Positions 18,904-30,726 are shown, counted from the first letter of the stretch. The stretch is 64,000 nucleotides of DNA from Siccirubricoccus phaeus (GCF_008360935.1 NZ_SRXO01000027.1:1-64000), one strand, 5' to 3'. A program made the numbers and translations. Notes: generated by a model not told the origin, from the sequence alone.

Positions 18904-19050
18904 AGGGCCCTGCCCTCCCCCACCTCCCACTAAGGGCCGAAGGTCGTTCGAACCCTTGCGTCGGCTGGTTGAGCCTGTTCGCGCCGAACTCATGATTGCC
19001 AAAGGCCCTGCGGCCTTTGGCGGGGAGAGTTCGAGAGCGGCAGCGCCCCC
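18904..19050. repeat. Intergenic repeat, family C copy 1, with hairpin
   Basis: The lpxC-bamD gap resembles 37550-37695: shared blocks are GCCCTGCCCTCCCC, AAGGGCCGAA, CTCATG and CCAAAGGCC...GGCCTTTGG, followed by GAGAG-rich sequence. The core hairpin is a perfect 9-bp stem (18999-19007 with 19012-19020, loop CTGC). It could stop transcription after lpxC, but there is no T run. Boundaries are approximate. Confidence 0.6.
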
Positions 19051-19109
19051 CTCACCCCCAGGCCGGGCCCATGCTATAGGACGCTTCCGCATTGCATGAC
19101 CGGCCCCTG

Positions 19110-19964
19110 ATGATTCGTCGCGCCCCTCTTCTGCTGCTCCTCCTCGGCTTGGCCCTGCTGCCCGGCTGCAGCATGTTCAGCGCCTGGGACGGCCGCAGTT
19201 CCAGCCTCACGCGGACCGGGCCGGACCCGACGCGCGACCAGACCGCCGAGGGCCTTTACGGCGCCGGCATCGAGGCGCTGCAGGCCCAGCGCTACCAGCA
19301 GGCGGTGGACTATTTCGACCGGGTGGAGCGCGACCACCCCTATTCCACCTGGGCCACCAACGCCAAGCTGATGGCCGCCTATGGCGAGTACCAGCGCAAC
19401 CGCTACACGGAGGCCATCGGCGCGCTGGACCGCTTCATCCAGCTCCATCCGGCGCATCGCGACATCGCCTATGCCTATTACCTCCGCGCCCTCTGCTACT
19501 ACGAGCAGATCAGCGATGCGCAGCGCGACCAGCGCGGCACGGAACAGGCCATGGCGGCGCTGCAGGATGTGGTGAACCGCTACCCGGACACCGCCTATGC
19601 CCGGGATGCGCGGCTGAAGATCGATCTCGGCCGCGACCATCTGGCGGGCAAGGAGATGAATGTCGGCCGATTCTATCAGCGCCAGAAGCTCTACGGCGCG
19701 GCGATCGGCCGCTTCAAGCGGGTGGTGGAGGATTATCAGACCACCAACCATGTTCCGGAAGCGCTGCACCGCCTGACCGAGATCTACCTCGCCCTCGGCC
19801 TGACCGAGGAGGCGCGGCAGACCGCCTCGGTGCTCGGGCATAATTTCCCTGGCAGCCCCTGGTACCTGGACAGCTACGCGCTGCTGGCCGATGACCAGAG
19901 CCTGGCGGCGCCCAGCGGCGAGCGCCCCGGCTTCTTCAGCCGGGCCTGGAACTGGATCTTTTGA
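19110..19964 (+). CDS. bamD: Outer membrane assembly lipoprotein BamD
   Basis: Essential lipoprotein of the BAM complex that inserts beta-barrel proteins into the outer membrane. The protein has 284 residues from ATG 19110, chosen because it gives a proper lipoprotein signal (basic MIRR, Leu-rich core, lipobox LPGC with Cys20). The TTG 19092 start would only add a polar stretch. The mature part contains TPR-like helical repeats (AEGLYGAGIEALQAQRY..., DRVERDHPYSTW..., DRFIQLHPAHRD...) typical of BamD/YfiO. It is followed 24 bases later by recN. Confidence 0.94.
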   Translation: MIRRAPLLLLLLGLALLPGCSMFSAWDGRSSSLTRTGPDPTRDQTAEGLYGAGIEALQAQRYQQAVDYFDRVERDHPYSTWATNAKLMAAYGEYQRNRYTEAIGALDRFIQLHPAHRDIAYAYYLRALCYYEQISDAQRDQRGTEQAMAALQDVVNRYPDTAYARDARLKIDLGRDHLAGKEMNVGRFYQRQKLYGAAIGRFKRVVEDYQTTNHVPEALHRLTEIYLALGLTEEARQTASVLGHNFPGSPWYLDSYALLADDQSLAAPSGERPGFFSRAWNWIF

Positions 19965-19988
19965 GCCGGGCCGGCTGAGCGCCCGCCG

Positions 19989-21664
19989 ATGCTCGCCTCG
20001 CTGGCCATCCGCGACGTCGTCCTGATCGAGCGGCTGGACCTTGCCTTCGGCCCCGGCCTGACGGTGCTGACGGGCGAGACCGGCGCGGGCAAGTCCATCC
20101 TGCTGGACAGCCTCGGCCTGGCCTGCGGCGCCCGCGCCGAAGCCGGCATGGTGCGGGCCGGGCAGGCGCAATGCTCGGTCAGCGCGGAATTCGCGCCGCC
20201 GCCCAACCACCCGGTCTTCGCCATCCTCGCCGAGCAGGCGATGGAGCCGGAGGAGACGCTGGTGCTGCGCCGCGTGGTGCAGGCGGATGGCCGCAGCCGC
20301 GCCTTCGTCAATGGCCAGCCCGTGGCGGCCGGGGTGCTGCGGCGCCTGGCCGCCGCGCTGGTGGAGGTGCAGGGGCAGCACGACCAGGTGGGGCTGGCGG
20401 ATCCCGCGACGCATGGCGGGCTGCTGGATGCCTTCGGCGGGCTGGACGCGCAGCGCCAGGGCGTCGCCGCCCTGCACCGCGCCTGGCGGGAGGCGGAGCG
20501 GAGCCTCGCCGCGGCGCGGGAGGCGATTGCCGCGGCGCAGCGGGACGAGGAATTCCTGCGCCATGCGGTGGAGGAACTCTCCGACCTCGCGCCGGAAGAC
20601 GGGGAAGAGGAGCAGCTTTCCGCCGAACGCCAGAAGCTGCAGCAGGGCGAGCGGCGCAGCGAGAGCATCGCCGCCGCCCTGGCGGAATTGCAGCCGCGCG
20701 ACCGCCGTCGCGGCGGCCCGGCCGAGGCGCTGCGCAATGCCGCCCGCTCCCTGGAACGCCTGCCGGCGCCGAATGAGGAGGCGCAGCCGATCCTCGGCCT
20801 GCTGGCCACCGCCCAGGACGCGGTGGCCGAGGCGGAGACGCTGCTGGAGCGGCTGCTGCAGGAGGGCGCACCCGATCCGCGGCGGCTGGAACAATTGGAG
20901 GACCGCCTGTTCGGCCTGCGCGCCGCCGCCCGCAAGCACGCCGTGGCGGTGGTGGAACTACCGGCGCTGCTGGTGAGCCTGAAGGAGCGGCTGGGCGCGC
21001 TGGATGCCGGCACCGGCCGCGTCGCCGCGCTGGAGGAAGCCGCCGCCGCCGCCCGCCGCGACTATCTGGCGGCCGCCGAGGCGCTGTCAACCGCCCGCCG
21101 CGCCGCCGCGGCGAAGCTGGAAGCGGCGCTGGGCAAGGAGCTGCCGCCGCTGAAGCTGGACCGCGCCAAAGTCTTCGTGGAGGTGGCGCCGCGCGAGGAA
21201 AGCGCCTGGGGTGCGGATGGCATGGACCGCGTTACCTTCCTGGTCGCCACCAATCCCGGCCAGGCGCCGGGGCATCTGCAAAAGATTGCCTCGGGCGGCG
21301 AGCTCTCGCGACTGATGCTGGCGTTGAAAGTTGTCCTGGCACGCGGCTCGCCGGTGCCGACGCTGATCTTCGACGAGGTGGATGCCGGCATCGGCGGCGC
21401 CACCGCGGCGGCGGTGGGGGAGAGGCTGGCACGGGTCGCGGAACGGCTGCAGGTGCTGGTGGTGACCCACAGCCCGCAGGTCGCGGCGCGCGGGGCACAG
21501 CAATTGCGGGTGGCGAAGCAGGTGAAGGGCGAAAGGGCGGCGACCGTCGTGGAGCCCTTGGGCAAGACGGAAAGGCGGGAGGAGATTGCCCGGATGCTGG
21601 CCGGGGAAAGGGTGACGGATGCGGCGCGGGCGGCGGCGGACAGCCTGCTGACCGGGGGGCTGCT

Positions 21665-21668
<4 letters not shown>
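19989..21668 (+). CDS. recN: DNA repair protein RecN
   Basis: SMC-like ATPase acting in double-strand break repair. The protein has 559 residues with Walker A GETGAGKS (about 32-39), a long central coiled coil rich in Ala, Glu and Arg (about 150-370), and C-terminal SGGELSRLMLALK signature plus Walker B region TLIFDEVDAGIGG. ATG 19989 lies 24 bases after bamD. No LexA-type box was recognised upstream, so damage control is not evident here. The stop overlaps the next gene by GTGA. Confidence 0.96.
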
Positions 21669-24288
<2,620 letters not shown>

Positions 24289-24291
<3 letters not shown>

Positions 24292-24394
24292 AACGGTTTC
24301 ACGCTGACTGTGCAGCGCGAAACCGCTCTAGCTTATGGATTGTAGAGTAGATTCACGCCTCCGGGCGATGCCGCCCTCCGGCGATCTGCTCTAG
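24289..24394. repeat. 106-bp double-hairpin dispersed repeat, family A copy 1
   Basis: Nearly identical (two differences seen) to 46943-47048. Each copy is flanked by CTAG and folds as two hairpins. In the first, the outer arms TAGA(A/G)CGGTTTC / GAAACCGCTCTA enclose an inner CGCTG/CAGCG. In the second, the arms are TAGAG(T/C)AGAT / ATCTGCTCTA. It contains the ligA stop codon at its left end. No coding capacity is seen. It behaves like a REP/MITE-type element, and its rightward hairpins could act as a terminator after ligA. Confidence 0.93.
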
Positions 24395-24427
24395 GCCAAA
24401 GGAGCTAGTCGCGGCGGGCGAAACGGG

Positions 24428-24450
24428 CCGCCCCCGTCAGGGCGGCCCGA
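24428..24450. terminator. GC-rich hairpin between ligA and the lipoprotein gene
   Basis: The arms GGGCCGCCC and GGGCGGCCC enclose a short loop in the gap between the convergent ligA and lipoprotein genes. A second GC hairpin (GGGGCCCGGCC...) follows at about 24457-24481. No T run is present, so termination is only inferred. Confidence 0.4.
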
Positions 24451-24489
24451 CAGTCTTCGGGGCCCGGCCGGGCCGGGCCCCGCACAGCG

Positions 24490-24789
24490 TCAGGGCCGGT
24501 GGCTGCGCGCCGGCGGCGTCGCCGGCGTGCCGGTGCCGCCGACATTCCCGGTCGGGCCGGAATAGGTGACGATCGGGCGGCCCGCCGCGTCGGTGCCGGT
24601 CACGGTCGGGGTGCCGGCCGAGGCGTTGGGGCTGCTGCCGCCGATATCGCGCACCTGCTGCTGGATCGCCGGGGCGCCGGGGCCGGCGGCGGCGCCGGCC
24701 GGCGGCGGCCCGCTGGGCGCGCTCACCTCAGCGCAGGCCGAAAGGGCAAGCCCGGCGGCAAGGCCGAGCAGAAGCTTGGATGGATGCAT
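24490..24789 (-). CDS. Small predicted lipoprotein of unknown function
   Basis: 99 residues, starting MHPSKLLLGLAAGLALSAC, a classic lipoprotein signal with lipobox LSAC (Cys19). The start at 24789 is chosen because it gives this signal and is preceded on the minus strand by a purine-rich GGAGAGAGAAAG ribosome site; an upstream in-frame ATG (24837) is less suitable. The mature part is Gly, Pro, Ala and Thr rich and looks disordered, without recognised domain. It is probably anchored in the inner or outer membrane. It is single-gene and convergent with ligA. The function is unknown. Confidence 0.75.
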   Translation of the reverse strand: MHPSKLLLGLAAGLALSACAEVSAPSGPPPAGAAAGPGAPAIQQQVRDIGGSSPNASAGTPTVTGTDAAGRPIVTYSGPTGNVGGTGTPATPPARSHRP

Positions 24790-24837
24790 GGCTTTCTTTC
24801 TCTCTCCTTCCCGCCCGCGCGGTTCCCTTGCCGGCAT

Positions 24838-25142
24838 GTAACCGGGCCAGGGACTCGTCGGTTACCACTGAGTCATCCGGCTCCGCCAGTCTGCCGTGAA
24901 ATAATCGGGCGTACCACCCTCCCGCGGCCGTGATGATGCCTTCCGGGCATGAAGCTTCAAAGCTGTGGCCGGAATGCGCGGTCCGCCGCCGCCCCTTCCG
25001 CCATCGCCGAATCGACCCGATCTTCTCCCTGCCCCGGCGTCGCGGGGCCCGCCCGCCGCCGAACCGGCGTCCGGCGGCCCGGACCGCGCCCCTCCGGGGC
25101 TCCGCGGCCGGGCCGGCCGCGCCGAGCAAGAAGGACCGCGCC
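24838..25142. promoter_or_regulatory. Divergent intergenic region, no gene seen
   Basis: The 305 bases between the minus-strand lipoprotein gene and the plus-strand oxidoreductase must hold both promoters. The slightly AT-richer part is about 24885-24915 (GTGAAATAATCGG). I could not identify confident boxes, and the short frames here look like chance GC-rich openings. Confidence 0.3.
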
Positions 25143-26162
25143 ATGGCCGAGACCAACCTGCAGGTACTGCTGCGCCGCCGCCCGAAGGGCGAGCCGGTGC
25201 CGGAGGATTTCGAGATCGTCGAGACGCCGGTGCCGGTGCCGGCCGCGGGGGAGGTGCTGGTGCGCGCCCGCTTCCTCTCGCTGGACCCCTATATGCGCGG
25301 CCGCATGTCGGAGGCGAAGAGCTACGCCAAGCCGGTGGCGCTGGGCGCGGTGATGGAGGGCCAGACGGTGGGCGAGGTGGTGGCGAGCAACGCCCCCGGC
25401 TTCGCGCCCGGCGATACGGTGCTGGGCGGCTTCGGCTGGCAGCGCTTCTCCTGCGCCAGCCCGGCGCGACTGTTCCGGATCGACCCCGCCGAGGCGCCGC
25501 TCTCGGCCAGCCTTGGCGTGCTCGGCATGCCGGGGCTCACCGCCTGGGTCGGGCTCGAGGATATCGGCCTGCCGAAACCGGGGGAGACCCTGGTCGTTTC
25601 CGCCGCGTCGGGCGCGGTGGGCCAGGTGGTCGGGCAACTCGGGAAAATTCGTGGCTGCACGGTCATCGGCATTGCCGGGGGGCCGGAGAAATGCCGCTTC
25701 GTCACGGAGGAGCTGGGCTTCGATGCCTGCCTCGACCATCGCGGCGACCTGAATGCGCAGCTCGACGCCACCTGCCCGGAGGGGATCGACATCTATTGGG
25801 AGAATGTCGGCGGCGCGGTGCAGGCGGCGGTCTTCCCGCGCTTCCGGGATTTCGGCCGGATGGTGATGTGCGGCGTCATTAGCCAGTACAACACGGTCGA
25901 AGGGGCGGACAGCTTCGGCGGCCCGCCTGGCCCCAATCTCGGCGCGGTGGTGCGCAAGCGCCTGCGCATTCAGGGCTTCATCGTCAGCGACAATGGCTGG
26001 CCACGCTATGGCCAGTTCCGGCAGGAGATGTTGGGCCATATGGCGGCGGGCATGATGCAGTGGCGGGAGGATGTGGTGGAGGGGCTGCGCAACGCCCCCG
26101 CCGCTTTCATCGGCCTGCTGAAGGGCGCCAATTTCGGCAAGCTGGTGGTGAAGATCGATTGA
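25143..26162 (+). CDS. NADP-dependent oxidoreductase (MDR, leukotriene B4 dehydrogenase/CurA-like)
   Basis: 339 residues of the zinc-free medium-chain dehydrogenase/reductase group that reduces enones and related double bonds with NADPH. The N-terminal catalytic domain has FLSLDPYMRGRMS, a hallmark of this group. The Rossmann domain carries SAASGAVGQVVGQ and the C-terminal part RLRIQGFIVSD. The ATG at 25143 is preferred over longer starts because AAGGA lies just upstream and the conserved sequence begins here. The alpha/beta hydrolase gene follows after 5 bases and may be co-transcribed. The precise substrate is unknown. Confidence 0.9.
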   Translation: MAETNLQVLLRRRPKGEPVPEDFEIVETPVPVPAAGEVLVRARFLSLDPYMRGRMSEAKSYAKPVALGAVMEGQTVGEVVASNAPGFAPGDTVLGGFGWQRFSCASPARLFRIDPAEAPLSASLGVLGMPGLTAWVGLEDIGLPKPGETLVVSAASGAVGQVVGQLGKIRGCTVIGIAGGPEKCRFVTEELGFDACLDHRGDLNAQLDATCPEGIDIYWENVGGAVQAAVFPRFRDFGRMVMCGVISQYNTVEGADSFGGPPGPNLGAVVRKRLRIQGFIVSDNGWPRYGQFRQEMLGHMAAGMMQWREDVVEGLRNAPAAFIGLLKGANFGKLVVKID

Positions 26163-26167
26163 CCGGG

Positions 26168-26998
26168 ATGGATGCGGCGCTGGCCGCGGCGCTGGCCGGG
26201 CAGCGCGTGCTGCTCTGCTACGGGCTGCTCGGCGAGCTGATGGTGCGGCTGCACGTGGACTACATGGCGGGGCAGCTCCTCTGGCTGCGCGGCCTGGGCG
26301 TGGACGTCGCGGTGGTGCCGCTGGCCACCGGCGCGCCGGTGGCGGGCAATGCGGCGGAGATCGCCGCCGCGGTGCTGGCGGCGGACCGGCCGGCGCTGCT
26401 GGTGGGCCACAGCAAGGGCGGGCTGGAAGCGCTGGCGGCGCTGCTGCAGCCGGGGGTGGCGGCGCGCTGCCGCGGCTTCGTCGCGCTGCAATCGCCCTTC
26501 CATGGCTCCCCGGTGGCGGATGCGGTGTGCCAGCAGAAGCCGCTGCACCTGGCGGCGCATCACGTGCTGAAAGCGCTCGGCCTGGGGGATGGGCGCGGGG
26601 TGCAGGACCTGACCACCACGGTGCGCGGGGCCTGGATGGCCGAGCATGAGGCGGCGATCATGGCCCTGGCCGCGACCCTGCCCATGCTGAGCCTGGCGAC
26701 GGTGCTGCGGAGCGCCGAGGATTGGCAGGACAATGTCTACCTGCCGGTGGCGCGCTGGATGGAAAGGCTGGGGGCGGGGCCGAATGACGGGCTGGTGCCG
26801 GTCGCCTCCACCCTGCTGCCAGGGGCGCGGCAGGAGGTGCTGGAGGGCGGGCACCGGGCCCTGGTGGCGGAGGGCAGCGGCAGGGACCCGATCGGGGTGC
26901 TGCGGCGGGCGCTGGCGGAGGTGCTGGGGGCGGAAGATTGGGGGCGCTGCCCCCAAACCCCCGCCGGGGGGTGGACCACCCCCCGGACCCCGGTGTGA
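26168..26998 (+). CDS. Alpha/beta hydrolase, triacylglycerol lipase-like
   Basis: 276 residues. A hydrolase nucleophile elbow GHSKGG is clear in LLVGHSKGGLEALAALL. A later acidic residue in GPNDGLVPV and a histidine in EGGHRALV fit the Asp and His of the triad. There is no signal peptide, so it is likely cytosolic. ATG 26168 lies 5 bases after the previous stop. The last ~18 residues (GRCPQTPAGGWTTPRTPV) are encoded by a GC-rich repeat or hairpin sequence, so the native stop may have been lost. The substrate is unknown. Confidence 0.8.
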   Translation: MDAALAAALAGQRVLLCYGLLGELMVRLHVDYMAGQLLWLRGLGVDVAVVPLATGAPVAGNAAEIAAAVLAADRPALLVGHSKGGLEALAALLQPGVAARCRGFVALQSPFHGSPVADAVCQQKPLHLAAHHVLKALGLGDGRGVQDLTTTVRGAWMAEHEAAIMALAATLPMLSLATVLRSAEDWQDNVYLPVARWMERLGAGPNDGLVPVASTLLPGARQEVLEGGHRALVAEGSGRDPIGVLRRALAEVLGAEDWGRCPQTPAGGWTTPRTPV

Positions 26999-27032
26999 GT
27001 TTGCTGGTTCAACCCGCCGACTCGGGGCGGGT

Positions 27033-27080
27033 GCAGGGGGCAGAGCCCCCTGCCGGGGTGTGGGGCGGAGCCCCACCCCG
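27033..27080. terminator. Composite hairpins between convergent hydrolase and pirin genes
   Basis: Two stems abut the pirin stop: GCAGGGGG/CCCCCTGC (27033-27040 with 27046-27053), and TGGGGC/GCCCCA (27061-27066 with 27070-27075) extended by outer CGGGG/CCCCG. They follow another hairpin block at about 26938-26995 that overlaps the hydrolase 3' end. The genes converge here, so a bidirectional terminator role is likely. There are no T runs. Confidence 0.5.
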
Positions 27081-27791
27081 CTACTCCGCCGCCACCTCCA
27101 CCATCACCAGCTCCGCATCCTCGGTCGCGGTGATGGCGATCTCCGCCTCATCGACGATGCCGACGCCGTCGCGGCGGTTCACCGCCTGGCCGTTCACGGT
27201 GACGGCGCCCCTGGCCGGCACCAGATAGGCGGCGCGGCCCTTGGCGAGCGGCTGGACCACCGTCTGCCCCGCCTTCAGCGTGGCGGCCAGCACTGCGCCG
27301 TCCACGTTGATCGGCAGCGCCCCGCTGCCCTCGTCGCCGGGGCGGCCGCTGGCCAGCACCTCGAACCCCGCCTCGCGCTGCTCCTTCGGGAAGCGCTTGG
27401 CGCCCCAATTCGGCTTGGCGCCGCGGCGGTCCGGGATGATCCAGATCTGGAAGATGCGGGTGGTGTCGTCCTCCAGGTTGTACTCGCTATGCACCACCCC
27501 GGTGCCGGCGGACATGATCTGCACGTCGCCCGCTTCGGTGCGGCCCTCATTGCCCATGTTGTCGCGATGGGTGATGGCGCCGTCTCGGACATAGGTGATG
27601 ATTTCCATGTCGCGGTGCGGGTGCGGGTCGAAGCCGGTGCCGGCGGCGATCTCGTCATCGTTCCAGACGCGCAGCTTGCCCCAGTTCATGCGCGAGGGGT
27701 CGTGGTAATGCGCGAAGGAGAAATGATGGCGGGCCTTCAGCCAGCCATGCTCGGCGCCGCCGAGGCTCTTGAAAGGACGGATGTCGATCAT
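27081..27791 (-). CDS. Pirin family protein (quercetin dioxygenase-like cupin)
   Basis: 236 residues with a bicupin fold. The N-terminal metal site shows HPHRDMEIITY, a later His in ITHRDNMG, and TEAGDVQIMSAGTGVVHSEYN, the pattern of pirins and of E. coli YhhW, which has quercetin 2,3-dioxygenase activity. It is a cytosolic protein often linked to stress or redox response. The physiological substrate is unknown. It is transcribed alone toward the hydrolase gene. Confidence 0.92.
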   Translation of the reverse strand: MIDIRPFKSLGGAEHGWLKARHHFSFAHYHDPSRMNWGKLRVWNDDEIAAGTGFDPHPHRDMEIITYVRDGAITHRDNMGNEGRTEAGDVQIMSAGTGVVHSEYNLEDDTTRIFQIWIIPDRRGAKPNWGAKRFPKEQREAGFEVLASGRPGDEGSGALPINVDGAVLAATLKAGQTVVQPLAKGRAAYLVPARGAVTVNGQAVNRRDGVGIVDEAEIAITATEDAELVMVEVAAE

Positions 27792-28130
27792 CGGTGTGCT
27801 CCGTCGGACGGGTTTGTCGTCCGTTGGCGCGGAAGATGGCGAGGCGGGCGGGCCGGCGCCATGCGGCGGGCGTGATCGCGGTCATTGGCGGGGGCTATGG
27901 TCGCCGCGGGGCGGTGCTGCCCGGCGTGACCGGCGGCGCTTCGCCCCCGATCCGGCTCCAACTCGCTGTTCGGACGCGTGATTCACGGTTTCGGCCGCTT
28001 CGATCTCAACCGATCGCGCCCGAGGCTCCCGCGCCGCCCGGCGCCCTGCCCCGCCCTTACCGCGGCAGGGACACGGGGCCAGGAGCACCCCCGGGGCCGC
28101 CACGGCACCGCGCCGCGGTGCCGCGGGGAT
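27792..28130. other. Intergenic region upstream of the pirin gene
   Basis: The 339 bases between the pirin start and the end of the stress-protein gene hold no convincing gene. The part next to 27791 must contain the pirin promoter. Next to the stress-protein stop lies a perfect 8-bp hairpin, CGGCACCG/CGGTGCCG (28103-28110 with 28116-28123, loop CGCCG), a possible terminator for that gene on the minus strand. Confidence 0.4.
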
Positions 28131-29009
28131 TCACCGGCACATCAGCACCGGCATGTCGCTGTTCTCCAGCACATGCCGCGTCACGCCGCCCAGGATGAGC
28201 TGCCGCAGCCGGGAATGGCTGTAGGCGCCCATGCAGAGCAGATCGGCGCGGAAATCCCGCGCCGCGCCCAGCAGCCCGGCGCCGACATCCTTGGTCTGCG
28301 GCTTGAACTGCACCGGCTCCGCCAGGATCTCGTGCCAGCGGAGATAGGCGCGGATGCCCTCCACCTGCGGCCCGCGGCGCTGGTACTCATCGGCATAGAG
28401 CAGCCGCACCGCCTGCGCCCGGTGCAGCCAGGGCAGCGCCGCGGCGATGGCGGCGGCGCTCTCCGCGCTGCCATTCCAGGCGCAGCAGACGCGGGTGCCG
28501 ATGGTCTGCGGCACATGCCGCGGCGCGATCAGCACCGGCCGGCCGGAATCGAACAGCACGGCATGCAGCGCGTCGGAGGAGGAGACATCCTCCTCCGCCT
28601 CCGGATGCGGCACCACGGCCATGTCGTAGAGGCGCGATTGCTGCGCCACCACGTCTTCCTCCCGCCCCGCGATGCTCTCGAAGGAGAGGGTCGGGCCGCC
28701 GGTCTTCAGCGCGCTCTCGGCGCTGTTCGCCAGCGTCACCCCGCCGGCATGCTCGGCGAAGCGCTCGAAGAGGGCGCGCACGCGGTTGGCGCGCTCGCCG
28801 CTCTCGCGTTCGGTCGCGGCCATCATCTCCTCGATCATGGCGCCGGAGAGGCCTTCGCCGGCCAACGGCGCCACGTCGCGCGCATCCACCCGCACATGCA
28901 GGCAATGGACATGCGCGTTCCATATCCGCGCGACCATCAGCGCGGTGGCAAGAGCCGCTTCCCCGGCAGCGGTTCCGGTCAGCGGCAGCAGCAGGCGACG
29001 ATAAGCCAT
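28131..29009 (-). CDS. Universal stress protein (two UspA-like domains)
   Basis: 292 residues. Start MAYRRLLLPLTG at 29009; the open frame continues upstream into a repeat and is not used. The second half ends GVTRHVLENSDMPVLMC, the classical UspA C-terminus, with CMGAYSHSRLRQLILGG matching the nucleotide-binding G2xG9G(S/T) region. The first half is a diverged Usp copy. The ribosome site GGGAGA is upstream. It is probably a stress-response protein in the cytosol. A dispersed repeat with CTAG ends lies in its 5' region. Confidence 0.9.
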   Translation of the reverse strand: MAYRRLLLPLTGTAAGEAALATALMVARIWNAHVHCLHVRVDARDVAPLAGEGLSGAMIEEMMAATERESGERANRVRALFERFAEHAGGVTLANSAESALKTGGPTLSFESIAGREEDVVAQQSRLYDMAVVPHPEAEEDVSSSDALHAVLFDSGRPVLIAPRHVPQTIGTRVCCAWNGSAESAAAIAAALPWLHRAQAVRLLYADEYQRRGPQVEGIRAYLRWHEILAEPVQFKPQTKDVGAGLLGAARDFRADLLCMGAYSHSRLRQLILGGVTRHVLENSDMPVLMCR

Positions 29010-29043
29010 GGCGCGTCTCCCAAACGGCGCTTCCGTCGGCAGG

Positions 29044-29165
29044 CTAGTGTCCTGCCCGCGAAGTTCGCTGGCTTTCCAGCGAACGCAGCGGACAAGCGGG
29101 CCACTGAAAACAAAAGCCAGTGTCCCGATTCCGAAGTCCGCAGGACTGCGGAATCGGGACACTAG
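29044..29165. repeat. 122-bp CTAG-bounded inverted-repeat element, family B copy 1
   Basis: Terminal inverted repeats CTAGTGTCC(T) / GGGACACTAG bound the element. Inside are a perfect stem, TTCGCTGG/CCAGCGAA (29064-29071 with 29076-29083), and a larger hairpin around CCGATTCCG...CGGAATCGG. A diverged copy lies in inverse orientation at about 62427-62548. No protein is encoded. The form fits a small non-autonomous (MITE-like) element. A further short hairpin (AGCATTTCC...GGAAACGCT) begins directly at 29165. Confidence 0.85.
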
Positions 29166-29238
29166 AGCATTTCCTGGCCCGGCGGAAACGCTTGCCGTTC
29201 CGCACCATGCGAACGGCGCAACCGGCCCTGCCGTTGCA

Positions 29239-30726
29239 TCACGGCGGACCGGGCGGCCCGTCTCCGCCGCCGGCATCGAGACCGAGCGCCGCGCGCGCCG
29301 CGGGCAGCGGGTCTTCCGTCGCATCCAGCACATGCCAGGCGATCTCGCCCATATCCCGCGCCGCGGTCGCCGCCAGCACCGCCGCATCGGCATCCGAGGC
29401 ATCGCCGCGCCGTCGCGCGATGCGCGCTTCCAGCACCTCCTGCGGGGCGGTGAGCCAGAAGCCGGTGAAGGGCGCGGTGCCGGCGGCCTGCTCCAGCGCG
29501 GCGCGTTCGGACGGACGACCGAACACCGCATCCGCCACCACCGCATGGCCGGCGCCGATCGCCTCCGCCGCCTGCGCGGCGAGTTCGGCGAAAACCGACT
29601 CGCTGGCCTCTGGCGCATAGGCGGCAGGCGGCAGGCGCTGCTCCGGCGGCACGCCGGCCTGGCGTTTGCGAATTTCGTCGCTGCGCAGCACCAGCGCGCC
29701 AGGCGCGGCGCCGAGCTCCGGTGCCAGGGCCCGGGCGAGTCGCGACTTGCCGGTACCCTGCAGCCCGCCCACCGCGACCAGGCGGGGCGGCGGCGGCGCG
29801 AGATAGGCCTCGGCGCGGGCGAGATAGGCCAGCGCCTCCTCCCGCCGCCCGCGTGCGCCGGCGACATGGGCGCGGATGATGGCCCGCAGCGAGAGCCAGG
29901 CCGGCAGCCCGGCCGCCAGCCCGATATCCCCGCTGCGCGCCACGTAGCGGTTCAGCACCCGGTTGGCGGCGGCGCGGCCCAGCCGGTGCTCGAGGTCCAT
30001 CAGCAGGAAGGCGAGATCGTAGCCGGTGTCGATGGTGGCCAGCGCCTCGTCGAATTCCAGCGCGTCGAAGGGGCAGACCCTGCCCTGCCAGAGCAGCAGG
30101 TTCCCCAGGTGCAGATCGCCATGGCAGCGCCGCACCCGCCCCGCCGCCTGCCGCGCTGCCAGCACCGGGGCCAGCGCCGCCAGCCGGGTGGCCAGCGCCG
30201 TATTCCAGGCAGCGATGCGCGCCTGCGGCAGGCCGGCGGCGAGGGCGGCGCGGCGATTTCCCTCCCGCACCGCTGCCATGTCGTTCAGCGGCGCGGCGGC
30301 GGGCAGGGCGGCGTGCATGGCGAAGACGGCATCGGCCAGCGCATCCAGCCGCGCCCCGTCCAGCCCGCCCGCCTCCGCCACCGCATCGAGGAAATCGCCG
30401 GACGGCACGGCGGCCATGCGCAGCACCCATTCCACCGCCTCGCCCGGCCCGTCCAGCTCCACCCCGCCCTCCGGCGTGCGGGTCACGGGCAGCACCGCCT
30501 GGTAGAGGCCCGGCGCATGCGGCGCGTTCAGCGCCAATTCGCGCCGCAGGAAATGCTCCCGCGCCGCCAGCGCGGTGAAGTCGAGGAAGCCGAGGGCGAC
30601 CGCCTTCTTCAGCTTCCAGGCATGGTCCGGGCCGACGAAGATGGCGGAGATATGGGTCTCCAGCGGCGCCGCCCCGGTCAGCCGCCGCAGCAGCGCCGCG
30701 ATGGGCAGCTGCGGCGCCGGGATCAC
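29239..30726 (-). CDS. Aminoglycoside phosphotransferase-like / P-loop kinase fusion protein
   Basis: 495 residues. The N-terminal two thirds resemble the APH/choline-kinase fold: [16 protein letters not shown] is the Brenner catalytic loop, followed by [23 protein letters not shown]. The C-terminal third is a small-molecule kinase-like P-loop domain with [15 protein letters not shown]. This two-domain architecture is known in many proteobacteria, but its substrate is not established, and resistance should not be assumed. GTG 30726 overlaps the pdxH stop (GTGA), so both are translated together. Confidence 0.88.
   Translation of the reverse strand: MIPAPQLPIAALLRRLTGAAPLETHISAIFVGPDHAWKLKKAVALGFLDFTALAAREHFLRRELALNAPHAPGLYQAVLPVTRTPEGGVELDGPGEAVEWVLRMAAVPSGDFLDAVAEAGGLDGARLDALADAVFAMHAALPAAAPLNDMAAVREGNRRAALAAGLPQARIAAWNTALATRLAALAPVLAARQAAGRVRRCHGDLHLGNLLLWQGRVCPFDALEFDEALATIDTGYDLAFLLMDLEHRLGRAAANRVLNRYVARSGDIGLAAGLPAWLSLRAIIRAHVAGARGRREEALAYLARAEAYLAPPPPRLVAVGGLQGTGKSRLARALAPELGAAPGALVLRSDEIRKRQAGVPPEQRLPPAAYAPEASESVFAELAAQAAEAIGAGHAVVADAVFGRPSERAALEQAAGTAPFTGFWLTAPQEVLEARIARRRGDASDADAAVLAATAARDMGEIAWHVLDATEDPLPAARAALGLDAGGGDGPPGPP

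Noticed and set aside
27794-28198. + strand frame of 134 codons between the pirin and stress-protein genes
   Set aside because: It runs into the stress-protein gene on the other strand, and its composition is Arg/Pro-rich without motif.
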